A DNA stretch of 64,000 nucleotides from Gambelia wislizenii. Taxonomy: Eukaryota; Chordata; Lepidosauria; Squamata; Crotaphytidae. Location of the stretch: contig JAUMIR010000004.1 of the NCBI GenBank assembly GCA_030847615.1, positions 104,422,001-104,486,000 on the forward strand, read 5' to 3'. Position numbers and translations under genes: made by a program. The notes beneath the pieces were generated by a model that searched no databases, had not been told where the DNA came from, and was given only the letters and a program-made list of their open reading frames with translations. Shown here one piece after another: positions 18,948-28,942 of the stretch; positions within the stretch are counted from its first letter, which is position 1, and each line of letters starts with the position of its first letter.

Positions 18948-20366
18948 CAGTCGTCCCTCCATATTCGCGGGGGTTAAGGGCACAAGACCCCCGCAAATGT
19001 GAAAAAAACGGAAATAAAAATACGCCTCCCCACCACCCACCCGCAACCCACCCGCCTTCCAAAGTGGCTATGGTGCATTTGAAGCCTCATAGCCACTACT
19101 CAACCACCAGCCCCACCCTCCCAAAGCCGCGGTGGGGCTCAAAAAGCCCCATCACTGCTTTGGGAAGGGCGAGGGGTGGCGGGCGGGTGGCAGGGAGGCT
19201 GAGCACCCATTTCACTAGGCTTTTGCCCCTTTCCTGTGAGGGGTGAAAGCCGAGTGAAGTGGATCACTCAGCCACCAAAATGGTGGCGGTTTGGTGAGTG
19301 CCTAGCTTCAAGCAGCTTTCATCCCTCACATGGAAGGGGCGAAAGCCGGTTGAAGCGAGGCACTCACTTGCCAAACCCCCTTCGGTTTGGTGGCTAAGTG
19401 CCCCACTTCACTCGGCTTTTGCGCCTTTCCTGTGAGGGGTGAAAGCTGAGTAAAGTGGGGTGCTCAGCCACCAAACGTGCCTAGCTTCAACCAGCTTTCA
19501 CCCCTCACAGGGAAGGGGCAAAAGCCAGTTGAAGCAAGGCACTCACTCGCCAAACCCCCTTTGGTTTGCAGGCTGAGTGCCCCACTTCACTTGGCTTTTG
19601 CCCCTTTCCTGTGAGGGGTGAAAGCTGAGTGAAGTGGACCGCTCAGCCACCAAACTGAAGGGGGTTTGACGAGGGAGCGCCTCGCTTCAAGTGGCTTTTG
19701 CCCCTTCTGCAGCCCACTTCACTCGGCTTTTGCCCCTTTCCTGTGAGGGGTGAAAGCTGAGTAAACTGGGGTGCTCAGCCACTAAACCGGCAGCGGTTTG
19801 GTGAGGGAGTGTCTTGCTTCAACCGGCTTTCACCCCTCACAGGGAAGGGGCGAAAGCCGGTTGAAGCCAGGCACTTACTCGCCAACCCCCCTTTTGTTTG
19901 CAGGCTGAGTGCCCTACTTCACTCAGCTTTTGTCACTTTCCTGTGAGGGGTGAAAGCTGAGTAAAGTGAGATGCTCAGCCACCAAACCAGCAGTGGTTTG
20001 GTGAGTGAGCACCTTGCTTCAAGCGGCTTTCGCCCCTCACACAGAAGGGATGAAAGCTGGTTGAAGCGAGCCACTCACTCGCCAAACCCTCTTCGGTTTG
20101 GTGGCTGAGCACCCCACTTCACACTGCTTTTGTCCATTTCCTGTGAGGGGTGAAAGGTGAGTAAAGTGGTGCACTCAGCCACCAAACCAGTCGCAGTTTG
20201 CTGACTAAGTGCCTCCTTTCAACGGCGATTGAAGTGTTGTGGTCACTCAGCTTTCCTCAGGTTTGGCTTCACCTCCAAACACTTCTCTGTGGTGGGGGGA
20301 GAAGCTGAGGTTCTGCGAATAAGCGGAACTGTGAATGTCAAAGCTGAGAATGTGGAGGGACAACTG
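18948..20366. mobile_element. Tigger/pogo-like element, 1419 bp, with internal tandem array
   Basis: Left end CAGTCGTCCCTCCATATTCG and right end 'GAATGTGGAGGGACAACTG', flanked by TA (18946-18947, 20367-20368). Instead of a transposase, the interior is a GC-rich array of a ~200-bp unit. No ORF with DDE motif was seen. Far longer than the ~230-bp relatives elsewhere in the window because of the array. Confidence 0.88.
19020..20290. repeat. Minisatellite of ~180-200-bp palindromic units
   Basis: The motif TTCCTGTGAGGGGTGAAAG (with variants) starts at 19231, 19427, 19606, 19738, 19938 and 20138, spacing 196, 179, 132, 200 and 200 bp. Each unit holds two foldbacks; for example GGCTTTCACCCCTCACAGGG is followed by its near complement GGGGCGAAAGCC at 19816-19865. 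Copies differ by CpG-decay type changes, so the array is not recent. Confidence 0.9.
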
Positions 20367-20384
20367 TATATATTCATTTAGCCC

Positions 20385-20527
20385 AGAGTGGTGTATTCTA
20401 TAACAGGCCACAGCTCTTGGAGGTCTCAGAAATTGTCTTTTCCATCACCTCCTGCTACATTTTAACTGGAGATGTCAGGAACTGAACTTGGACCTTTTGC
20501 TTGGAAAAACGTGTGTTCTTGCCCACT
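20385..20527 (-). mobile_element. tRNA-derived SINE, tRNA-like head (antisense)
   Basis: Antisense tRNA-like segment 'GGAGATGTCAGGAACTGAAC..GACCTTTTGCTTGG..TGTGTTCTT..CCACTAAC'. On the minus strand this gives a B-box-like GTTCAGTTCC. It is the 5' portion of the family whose body is at 14278-14390. Confidence 0.55.
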
Positions 20528-20577
20528 AACTCGTGGTTTCTTCCAACTCTGCAATTCTATGATTCTATGATTCTTTG
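20528..20577 (+). mobile_element. CR1 3' tail fragment
   Basis: 'GTGGTTTCTTCCAACTCTGC' followed by two ATTCTATG units. Confidence 0.75.
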
Positions 20578-20579
20578 CA

Positions 20580-21320
20580 ATAATCCCTTCCATCCTACAC
20601 CAAAATGGATGGTTAACACAAGCTTCTTATCTCTCTATAAAAAGTGTCCTTCTTTGAGGGATCTTTCTCCTAGAGGGAGTGAACATACTGACAAAATGGG
20701 GTGGGGACAGGGGTTCCCACCCCTGACTAACATGTATTGAGGCAATTTAGTTCCTTCTGTACATAGCATTCAGGTGGTGGCGTTTGAAAGTAAACATAGA
20801 ATTCCAGTTTCCATTTGCTTTGCTGCCATATTTGTTTGCTAGTCCCCCAACTGGGAACTTTCTTCACATAAGAGTGATGATGTCATAGGCCCTGTCCAAT
20901 CTGGCTCTGTGACAATTTCCTGTGAGGGAAAATAAGCTAATTTAGAATGAAGGCAATAAGCCAAAAAAGAGTCAATCAGGTGAAGTGATGTGAACAAGGC
21001 TGTATGTGTTGGTATCTTGGAATATATCAAACCCCTTGAAAGCTCTCCTTCTGTGCTAAAAATGTACACACATGCACATTCAGTAAAGCATTAGCTAATT
21101 GTTTGTGTTTGAAAAACACTGCGCCCCCCCCCCAGTTACTGTGCAGACTTATGAATTATCTGTATTGAAGTAGCAAGGAAGCAGCAAGACAATCCATTGT
21201 TAGGGCAATTCACGAGCTGACACCATAATAACTCATTCGTTTAGAGTGTCAATACTAGAAGGAAGAGATAGAGGAGAAATTATCCTACTGCACTGTCAGT
21301 GATAAGTGGGGTGGAAAGAA
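20580..21320. other. No recognised feature
   Basis: No repeat or exon recognised; a poly-C run at 21125-21133. Confidence 0.45.
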
Positions 21321-21330
21321 GTTGGCAGTA

Positions 21331-21352
21331 TGTGTGTGTGTGTGTGTGTGCG
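21331..21352. repeat. (GT)n microsatellite
   Basis: Dinucleotide tract adjoining the tail of the antisense 5S SINE; it may have grown from the SINE's (CA) tail. Confidence 0.9.
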
Positions 21353-21355
21353 TGC

Positions 21356-21553
21356 TTATGTGCCTTCCAAGTTGCCTGTTGACTTATGGTGACCCCATGA
21401 ATTTCATAGGGTTTTCTTACGCAAGGAATACTCAGAGGTGGTTTGCCATTGCCTTCCTCGGAAATGTAGCCTACAACATTTGTTGGCTGTCTCCCATCCA
21501 AGTACTAATCAGGGCTGGCCCTGCTTAGCTTTCAAGATCAGACTGGAATATCC
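21356..21553 (-). mobile_element. 5S rRNA-derived SINE (antisense), head truncated
   Basis: Reads tail 'CCTGTTGACTTATGGTGACC', body 'GGAATACTCAGAGGTGG', then antisense 5S 'CCCATCCAAGTACTAATCAG', 'CCTGCTTAGCTTTCAAGATC'. The first ~30 bp of the 5S-like head are missing. Confidence 0.9.
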
Positions 21554-21559
21554 CAAGAC

Positions 21560-21900
21560 ACCCCTGGGAAAGATTGTTTTCCATGCAGCATTTTTGTGGC
21601 TGGAATCAGTGTATATTTCTGTCTCCATGTTCTGACTACATACCCACAACCATTTCAGAGAAGGAAAATGAGACACACGTGGCCAAGGAACATCAGAATG
21701 TGATTGAGATCGCACAAATTATTAATGAGGAAGAACAGACAGGCCATGAGAGGCTGTTTTGGAGAATGACTTCCATCACATTGAATTCATGATTAAAAAG
21801 GGGAACTGTAATGGGAGGAAGGAAGCGTAACAAAACATTTCCTTCTCTTGTAGCAATGCTTCTCTCTCCTGCATATTCTGTGATTGGGCTGAGAAATATC
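21560..21900. other. No recognised feature
   Basis: Mixed sequence; a 72-codon plus-strand ORF in it has no recognisable motif. Confidence 0.4.
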
Positions 21901-21901
21901 T

Positions 21902-22007
21902 GGCCCTCCAGATGATGCTCAACTGCAGTTCCCAGAACCTTTAGCCACCATTGCCAATGGTGATGAATGTCGGGAGTTGCAGTCCAGCAACATCTGAAGG
22001 GCCACAT
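21902..22007. repeat. Palindromic repeat 'GGCCCTCCAGATG' family, full
   Basis: Left arm 'GGCCCTCCAGATGATGCTCA' and right arm 'CCAGCAACATCTGAAGGGCC' are inverted around a 'CATTGCCAATGGTGATG' centre. Halves lie at 14855-14920 and split around a CR1 end at 24325-24595. Confidence 0.7.
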
Positions 22008-22060
22008 AGAATCATAGAATCATAGAATTTCAGAGTTGGAAGAGATAGAACTTTAAGACA
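22008..22060 (-). mobile_element. CR1 3' end fragment (antisense) with AGAATCAT tandem
   Basis: Three AGAATCAT units followed by 'TTCAGAGTTGGAAGAGATAG', the antisense CR1 terminus. Confidence 0.85.
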
Positions 22061-22061
22061 A

Positions 22062-24237
22062 TCTTCTTTCTTTTTTAATCACTCTTTGATTTCTCCAGAT
22101 ACAAGTGCAGAATATGGACAAGCCAATTCTTTTAAAAAGCCACTCAACTCGAGCTGTAAACTTTCAACATCTTCACTACCATTTGTTGAAGAGATGATTC
22201 CTACTCCTGATCTCTCACAGTGCAACAATTCCTACTCTACCAATGCCATCATAACAGCCAATGGCAAACTACTTCTTTCACCAAAATATAACTGTCTGTC
22301 GTACAGAGCTGAGGACGGTAAAGTACTGTCTCCCCCAATGCCCCAAACATGCAATTTGCTGCGTCATCACATTAGGCATGGCATCATCGCCTCATTTCTC
22401 CCAGTGTCCCACTCTGCTCTTTCATTGTTTCTTCAGCACCTTGGCTAACAGCAGCAGCATTTCATAAATCTGTCTGTGTCAGGCAAACAAAAGCCCTTCT
22501 CAAGACTTCAGTGCTGTGTCAATAGAGCAGGAGTGCTTCACCTTGCCTTAACACGGTGCCACAGATAGAAGGTTAAAAAAACAATAACAAAAACCTCTAA
22601 AACCTTACCTCCAAAGACAAGGGCGTGGGAGTAAGCCTGGCAGGGATTAACAGCATTCTGTACTCCTCAGCAGTGATTGCAACAGGATTGCAACAGGCCA
22701 GCCTGGCTGAGCCACAGCACGTACATATGATGTCTATCTCCTCATCTAACTCTGAGAGAGGACACGAGGCAAGGATTCTCACAACGTGTTCCTATGGGCT
22801 GATAATAACTTGTTTTCTTTTCACTGAAATAATTCCTCTTCCTCCTGCTGTGCCCACTGTACTTCGAAGGCTTCATCAAGATGTCTGGAATTGAGACAAA
22901 GGATAATCTACAAGGGTTGGGTTATCACAAGCAGCCCTAAAAAGGGCTTATCATTTATTGCATTTCCTGCCTCTGCTGTGCACGATAAGACTCAGCATTG
23001 TCTAGGAGGCACATTTTTACACTTTCTATTCCACATGAATGATGTGCACACAAGGGTGAGTCAGATGCCTTCAATAGCTCAGTCCTATAGAAATCTGAGG
23101 TGTGAAGTGGCATTCTTTTGATTGAATGGGGCTTAATTGCTGGCTGAATATACACACTGTGCACACTTCAGCCACAGTGTGTTAGATACAAAAATACAAT
23201 ATGGGACAAGATTGCTGTAGGTCACAAATAGTGCCACAGCAGGGGCAAATATACACTGAACAGTCTTGGAGACCTTCTTCGCCTATGCCTGGTAAACAAA
23301 GGCACAGTGTACTCCCAAACCAAGTTAGTTGTTGTATGTACCTGAAACTTAGATTTGGGGCATTGCTTAAAAAAAGGGGGGTCAACTCCATTTTCTGTAA
23401 CTACTCAGTACATTCTGCCTGTGATCCATACAATCAAAGTATAGTTTTTCCTTAGTTGACAATATCCCAAGTGAGATTCCAAGAACTATGCTCCGCAGTG
23501 AAATTGGAGTACATGAATCCCTCCTTGGGCCTACTACCTAGGAGCTTGCCGTCTGTAGTAGGACTTTCCAGGAACTTTCCAAAGGTTCCTCCAGATGTGA
23601 CTTTTATCATGCAATTGCTTTGCCCGACTCACAGAATTTTACAGAGCCTGTTATTATAACCGTATATTTGTAACAGTATGTTTTCTAATCACAAATTATT
23701 ATTTTTTCCCTTCATTTTTCTTTCCACAACAACATTTATTAGGCAAGAGGAAAGACGAAATTGTGGGAAACATCTTTTGACTGGTAGCATTAGAAGTATG
23801 CATCTGCAAATACTCTATTTCTCTAACACTATATCATATTTATAAAGGTTTGACTATAGAAGGTCTCAGTGGTAAATGCTTACCTTATAAAGTACTTATT
23901 CCTTATTGTCATTCCTCTTCTGCCTTTTACTTTTCACCTCAACACTCACCTTGTTTTCACTATCTGGATTTGATTTCTTCTGTCACTTCAGGTCCAAAGT
24001 ACATGTGTCACTAAGTAAATCACTAGAAGCTGAATCTCCTCCACACAATTCTCTTTTTCCTGGAAATAACTCCCTCTGAGATTAGCTGTAATTCCCACAG
24101 TAGCTGGAGGGGAAATGGGTTTTCCCAGTTTTCCCAGCAACAATATATTACAGTATAATGAGCAATCCCTGTTGTAATGTAAAATATTTGGGGGCATATT
24201 AGTTTTGAGTGGACTAATGAAAACTGCTTAGAAATTA
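22062..24237. other. Longest repeat-poor stretch, no gene supported
   Basis: About 2.2 kb in which no repeat family was recognised. ORFs up to 120 codons (22086-22448) show no domain, and splice-bounded conservation cannot be judged from one sequence. This is the most likely place in the window for an undetected exon or conserved noncoding element, but nothing positive was seen. Confidence 0.4.
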
Positions 24238-24264
24238 TCTATCTATCTACCTATCTATCTAGCT
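24238..24264. repeat. (ATCT)n microsatellite
   Basis: Tetranucleotide tract with one ACCT interruption. Confidence 0.9.
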
Positions 24265-24324
24265 AATCAAATCTTCCTGCAATTTTTGGGATTTTTCTTG
24301 GCAATATTGCTATAGGGAAGGAGT

Positions 24325-24595
24325 AGGAACTGTGTGGTTATCCAGATGTTGCTGAACTATTTATTTATTTGTTTATTTAGAGCATTTATATTTCACCCTT
24401 CAACCAAAAAGGCCCCCACGGCAGTTTAAAAATTATTAATTTGATAGTTTTGTGTCTACAGTTCTGGACTGGATGGCCCTTGTGGTCTCTTCCAACTCTA
24501 CAACTCTATGATTCTATGATTCTAGCCAACATAGCCAATGCTGGGGAATACTGGGAGTTGCTGTTAGACAAGATGGCCACACAATTTCCAGCCAT
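24325..24595. mobile_element. Palindromic repeat split by LINE sequence and a CR1 end
   Basis: The left arm ('TATCCAGATGTTGCTGAACT') stops near 24357 and the centre/right arm ('CCAACATAGCCAATGCTGGG..AGACAAGATGGCCACAC') resumes near 24527. Between lie an antisense LINE-like piece (24358-24430) and a CR1 3' end 'CTGGACTGGATGGCCCTTGT' with ATTCTATG units (24432-24526). Confidence 0.65.
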
Positions 24596-24689
24596 GCTCT
24601 AGAAACTGCCTTGATGAAGGCCTGTACTTCAAAATTTCACATGACACCACTGATCTGATCCCTGAGGCAAAAGGGCAGGAGAAGTGTTT

Positions 24690-25145
24690 GGACTTTTAGA
24701 GCAAGGTAAATTAATCACTTCCTGGTTTAAGATCTCACCAATTCTCGCGAGAAGACACTAGCGCAGGAAATTTAAAAATTAAAGCCAAAAACCACACAAA
24801 AGGTACAGCAAATCACAGAAACACACTTTAAAAGTCCCAGGTAAATGGGAGGGGTCATAAAAAGAGCATACCCTACCTGAATGTCCAGATCTCTCCTGGA
24901 AGCACCTGGAAGCATTTGCCCATTGATGCTGCATTCACATGAGTACAATGACGTGTGGATTCAAACGCCGGCAATACTGGAAACAAAGCGCCACAGCCAA
25001 TCTATTGATGCCTTGGGCTGTTAATAAAAAGTATGGCTTTTTAACAGTACATGATCTCAAAAGGGCGACATCGTCTGGTACGCACACCCTTTTGTGATCA
25101 TTAGGCGTCCTTATGACACCATATTTGCCAGGTCTGATAAAGTCC
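24690..25145. mobile_element. TIR element 'GGAGATTATCAGATG' family, copy (inverted, TTT TSD)
   Basis: Starts GGACTTTTAGAGC and ends 'CCAGGTCTGATAAAGTCC'; flanked by TTT on both sides. Internal order is the inverse of 52346-52922: 'CTCGCGAGAAGAC' and 'GCCCATTGATGCTGCATTCA' match its 'CTTCTCACGAGAA' and 'GAATACAGCATCAATGGGC'. Confidence 0.75.
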
Positions 25146-25345
25146 TTTGTTTCAAATTTGCAGATGACACCAAATTAGGAGGGGTAGCGAATAACCCAGA
25201 GAATAGGATCAGAATTCAAAATGACCTTAAGAGATTGGAGAGCTGGGCCAAAACTAACAAAATGAATTTCAACAGTAAGAAACGTAAGGTACATTTAGGC
25301 AGCAAAAAAATGAAATGTAGAGATATAGGATGGGTGACACCTGGC

Positions 25346-25832
25346 TTGACAAGAGTACCCATACAATCCTCCCCGCGCACTCCGGTCCTCTGGGAGGAAT
25401 TTGCTTCAGCCACAAAAATCTAGGCTGTCTGCAACCTCCCAGAGGGCCTTTTCGGTAATCACCCCCAAATTGTGGAATGACCTGCCAAATGAGATCCGTC
25501 AGATAACAAGCCTGAATAGCTTTTAAAAAGCACTAAAGAAGGATCTCTTTTGGCAGGCCTTTCTTAATTAGATCCCAGCCTCAGGGGATCCTGGCCTCTT
25601 TTAGTCCGCTGGCAATTTATTGTATTTTATTGTATTTATTGTTTTAAATGTGATTTTAAATCAGTTGGTTTTAATTTATAATTGTTTAATATTTTTTTAT
25701 GGGGGAGGGTGGGGGTTGGGGGTGTTTGGGGATTTTATCTGTATTGTATTTTAATTTTTGTAAGCCGCCCTGACTGTTTTGACAGAGGGGCAGGGTATAA
25801 ATAAATATTATTATTATTATTATTATTATTAC
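25346..25832 (+). mobile_element. L2-type LINE 3' end inserted in CR1
   Basis: Carries L2 ORF-end sequence ('TTGTGGAATGACCTGCCAAA', then 'AGGCCTTTCTTAATTAG'), a T-rich UTR, 'AAGCCGCCCTGACTGTTTTG..GGGTATAAATAAAT' and an (ATT)n tail at 25806-25832. Flanked on both sides by CR1. No clear target duplication was found. Confidence 0.8.
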
Positions 25833-26069
25833 ACGTGAAATGGATGTAGGAGTGTTAGTAGACCACAAGCTGAACATGAGTGAACAAAGTAAAATGACAG
25901 CTAAAAAAGCCAATGCGATTCTGGCCTGCATCAATAGCACTATAGTGTCTAAATTGAGACACTAATAGTATGCTATTGAGACGTAATAGTACCACATTAT
26001 TCTGCTTTGGTCAGACCTCATCTGGAATAGTTCTGGGCACAACAATTCAAGAAGGATATTGACAAGGTG

Positions 26070-27179
26070 CAGGGCTGGTTTAACCATTACTGCCAAATCT
26101 GCATTGGTGAGGGGCCCCAGCCACAGCGGGGGCCCTAGCCTGGCTGGGTTCGCCCACCCACGGAGCCGCCCCTCCAGCTCCGCAGGCCTGCCCACCCACC
26201 CTGTCGGCTCTGCTTCCCTGCCACTGCCTGCGGACGTGACTCCCTGGATGGTGTGGTGGCCACCGCCTCCCCCTCATCATCCTTCGCAGCAGCTGCAGCA
26301 CCGCCCTGGAGCGGCCAGTCAGCCAGGCGGAGGCGCCAGGGAGGCCCGCCAAGGGGGACCCAGCCATGGTGAGTTGCAGCTCCTGGGAAGCGGTACTGGC
26401 TCTGGACGCACGGGAGCACAGACTTTGGTGCCCCACTTTGGGGGCGACGAGGTGGGCTTTCCTTTGTGTCTGGAAGGTAGCAGCAGAGGGTGCGGAGGGC
26501 CTGGGCCAGGCGACCCGCCCACAGTTTCTCCTGCTGGCTGGCACTCCGACACAGCCCCACGCCCAAGGCCCACCTCGGAGTTGCCTCAGGGAAATGGGGC
26601 ACCAATCCGGAGGGAGGTGAGAAGGCAGGAGGTGCGGCAGCAGAAAGACTTGGCCCCTTCCAGAAACAGCGGGGGGAGGAGGGATGCCACCGCTTCCTGG
26701 CTCTCTCATCCAGCCCTGGCCCTGGCCCTGGCCCTTCCCTCCTCTGCAGAGCCCTCTGGTTTGGGACCCAGGCAGCCCCCTCCCCTGCTCTCCCTTTGAC
26801 ACCGCCAAGAGAGGGTCCCCTCCACAGGAAAGCACCGGGCAGCCCCTCCTGCCAGTGCCTTGCCAGCCCCCCTGCTGCTGGTGGTGGTGGTGGCTCTGGT
26901 GGCCATAGGGCCACTGCCAGTGCCTCCCTCCCTCCTCCACCTGTGCCCACCTGGTCAGGGCCAGTTTAAAGACCCTGCAGCCCCTGAAAACCGCAGGAGG
27001 GCCCATCATTGTGGGGGGGGGGCTTTGTAACCCTCCTCCTGCAAAAACATTATTAGTAATAATCTGAATATCGCATACTATCAATAGGTTAGGTTAGGTT
27101 AGATTGACCAGAGATAAACATATGGGGCCCACAAAATAAGGCATTGCGGGGGGACCCCAAATTCCTTAAACCGGCCCTG
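26070..27179. mobile_element. hAT-like element, 1110 bp, GC-rich, 8-bp TSD ACAAGGTG
   Basis: Inverted ends CAGGGCTGGTTTAA and TTAAACCGGCCCTG, with identical ACAAGGTG repeats at 26062-26069 and 27180-27187. The interior is very GC-rich with ORFs of 246 codons on plus and 334 and 271 on minus. These overlap each other, are rich in Pro/Gly/Arg and show no hAT transposase motif, so they are taken as compositional. The 'TTAGG' triple at 27088-27104 lies in its right arm. Confidence 0.9.
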
Positions 27180-27192
27180 ACAAGGTGAAATA

Positions 27193-27456
27193 CACTAGGA
27201 CCCCTGTATCCATGGGGGATTGGTTCCAGCCCTCCCCCCCCCCCGGATACTGAAAACTGGATAACAGCAAACACCATAGAAAATAATGGAACTGGTTTAA
27301 AATACCATAGAGTTGCCTTGGAGGACCTAGAAAATGTCTAGAGAGGATGCCTTTCTAAGCATTTTCTAGGAAGACTCTATGGTATGTGTGCTGTTTTGTG
27401 TCCTGTGGATAACTGGATCAGTGAATAATGAATCAGCAGATACGGGGGTCATACTG
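27193..27456. mobile_element. Tigger/pogo-like MITE inserted in CR1
   Basis: Begins CACTAGGACCCCTGTATCC after TA, ends 'CAGATACGGGGGTCATACTG'. Contains 'GCATTTTCTAGG', shared with the copy at 36544. A poly-C run follows the left end. The right TA is not preserved. Confidence 0.75.
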
Positions 27457-27862
27457 CTCTATGAGGAATGGTGTAGGAAGCTGGGTATGCTTAGCCTGGA
27501 GAAGAGAAAGTTAAGAGGTGATAGGATAGCCATGCTTAAATATTTGAAGAGATGTCATACTAAGGATGGAGCAAGCTTGTTTTCTGCTGCTCCAGAGACA
27601 AGGACACGGAGCAATGGATTTAAACTACAGGAAAAGATATTTTACTTTTAAACTACAGGAAAATACATGTTAGAAAGAACTTCCTGACCGTAAGAGCTGT
27701 TCAACAGTGGAATGCACTGCCTTGGAGTGTGGTGGACTCTCCTTCTTTGGAGGTTTTTTAAACAGAGGCTGGATGGCCATCTGTCGGGGATGTTTTGAAT
27801 GTGTATTCCTGCATGGCAGGGGGTCCGACTGGATGGCCCACATGGTCTCTTCCAACTCTAGC

Positions 27863-28083
27863 GGGGGAATCCACACTACACAAATAATCCAGGTTGAAAC
27901 TGAATTATTTGCCATGGCTCCTTCCTATGAATTCCTGGGGTTTGTAGTTTTACAAGGTCTCTAGCCTTCTCTGCCAAAGAGTGCTGGTGCCTAACAAAAC
28001 TATAAATCCCAGGATTCCATAAGCAGGAGCCATGTAGACAATCCAGTTTCAACCTGGATTATTTCTCTATTGTGGATGCCCTT
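27863..28083. mobile_element. TIR MITE 'AATAATCCAGGTTGAAACTG' family in CR1 tail
   Basis: Left arm 'CACAAATAATCCAGGTTGAA' and right arm 'CAGTTTCAACCTGGATTATT' form inverted ends. They flank 'GGGTTTGTAGTTTTACAAGG' and 'ACTATAAATCCCAGGATTCC'. It splits CR1's CTCTA/GGATTC tail, with TA on each side. Related copies at 37050-37290, 39050-39270 and 55350-55560. Confidence 0.75.
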
Positions 28084-28367
28084 TAGGATTCTATTATTCT
28101 TCTGGTGTGCTTATTTACTTGGCTTTGTGAGAATGATAAAAGTTGTTAACATTATTTAAAAGGAAGATTAAACACATAGCAACATATCCCAATGAAGTCA
28201 GTTCCCATGTGCACTGAACTGACAGCTTCCTCAGCAGCCTCAAAGTCACTTGGATATGTAAACCTGAGGTACAGAGTAGCAGAAGAAAATTCTTCAAGTG
28301 GCAGCAGCAGGCTGTTAATACCAAGAATAGATTTCTCACTCACACAGGGTGAGATGTCATAGGACCA

Positions 28368-28465
28368 CAGCTTAGAAAATTATCTTGGAACCACAGATCC
28401 CAGCATTGGACTGACTGGGGAATTCTGGGAGTTTTAGCCAAAAAAATAAATAAATTTTCCAAGCT
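28368..28465. repeat. Palindromic repeat 'TTGGAAA-GTTAC' family
   Basis: Contains 'GGAATTCTGGGAGTTTTAGC' with end 'AAATTTTCCAAGCTCAGC'; relative of 17958-18088. Confidence 0.55.
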
Positions 28466-28689
28466 CAGCATAGGGCACAGAATTCCTAGATCAGTGGGTA
28501 TGGGAGTACAACTTAAATATGTTGTCTGGCAACAGAGATGCAAAGGCACTCACTACGCAGAACTAATGGAAGAAAAGGTAAGCAGAAGAAGAAAAAAAAC
28601 TATTTCCCCCAATGTTAGAATTGTACTGAAGTACTTCCAACAGAATAGTCCAGGGAGGAATATTCAGATCATTAAAAAATCCCCCAGAT

Positions 28690-28910
28690 CTCTCTCTCTC
28701 TCTGGCTTTTCTTTGCAAACAAAGATTCAGGAAGGACTCATCCCGTGCTTTCTGCAAGCGCGCTGATGACTAAAAAGGCCAATCCGAGATAAACAAGTCT
28801 GGTTGCAGAAAGCACAGCAGAAGGTCTCCTTGGATGATGTTTCCGGGTTGTGATTCTTTCTGCGTTGTTGTTTCTCTTCAAGACTTGTTCAGCGTGAGTT
28901 CTCAAATAAA
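28690..28910 (-). mobile_element. 5'-truncated LINE copy, 221 bp, with 32-bp TSDs
   Basis: Antisense copy of the last ~220 bp of the LINE at 62648-64000, from its (GA)n tail (TCTCTCTCTC here) to 'CGTGAGTTCTCAAATAA'. Direct repeats of 32 bp lie at 28658-28689 and 28911-28942 with a single mismatch (GATC/GCTC), so the insertion boundaries are exact. Confidence 0.93.
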
Positions 28911-28942
28911 GAATATTCAGCTCATTAAAAAATCCCCCAGAT

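Larger units (their letters stand above)
25146..28105 (+). mobile_element. CR1 LINE copy broken by four insertions
   Basis: CR1 pieces at 25146-25345 ('FADDTKLGGVANNPENRIRI' then 'WAKTNKMNFN'), 25833-26069 ('GTAGACCACAAGCTGAACAT'), 27180-27192, 27457-27860 ('GGATGGCCATCTGTCGGGGA') and a tail ~28084-28105 ('GGATTCTATTATTCT'). In order these rebuild one CR1 RT end plus 3' UTR. The inserts are an L2 end, an hAT, a Tigger-like MITE and a TA-type MITE. Reading frame is lost. Confidence 0.9.

Noticed and set aside
19020..20290. CRISPR-like array
   Set aside because: Units are ~200 bp and near-contiguous with no unique spacers; the host is a vertebrate.
22086..22448. 120-codon plus-strand ORF
   Set aside because: Lies in a repeat-poor stretch but shows no domain, and an overlapping ORF in another frame is equally open.
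26080..27084. 334-codon minus-strand ORF and overlapping 246/271-codon ORFs
   Set aside because: They overlap on both strands within a GC-rich hAT element, are low-complexity Pro/Gly/Arg-rich, and lack any recognised domain.
27088..27104. Interstitial telomere repeat
   Set aside because: The unit is GGTTA repeated three times, not TTAGGG, and it lies in the right part of an hAT element.
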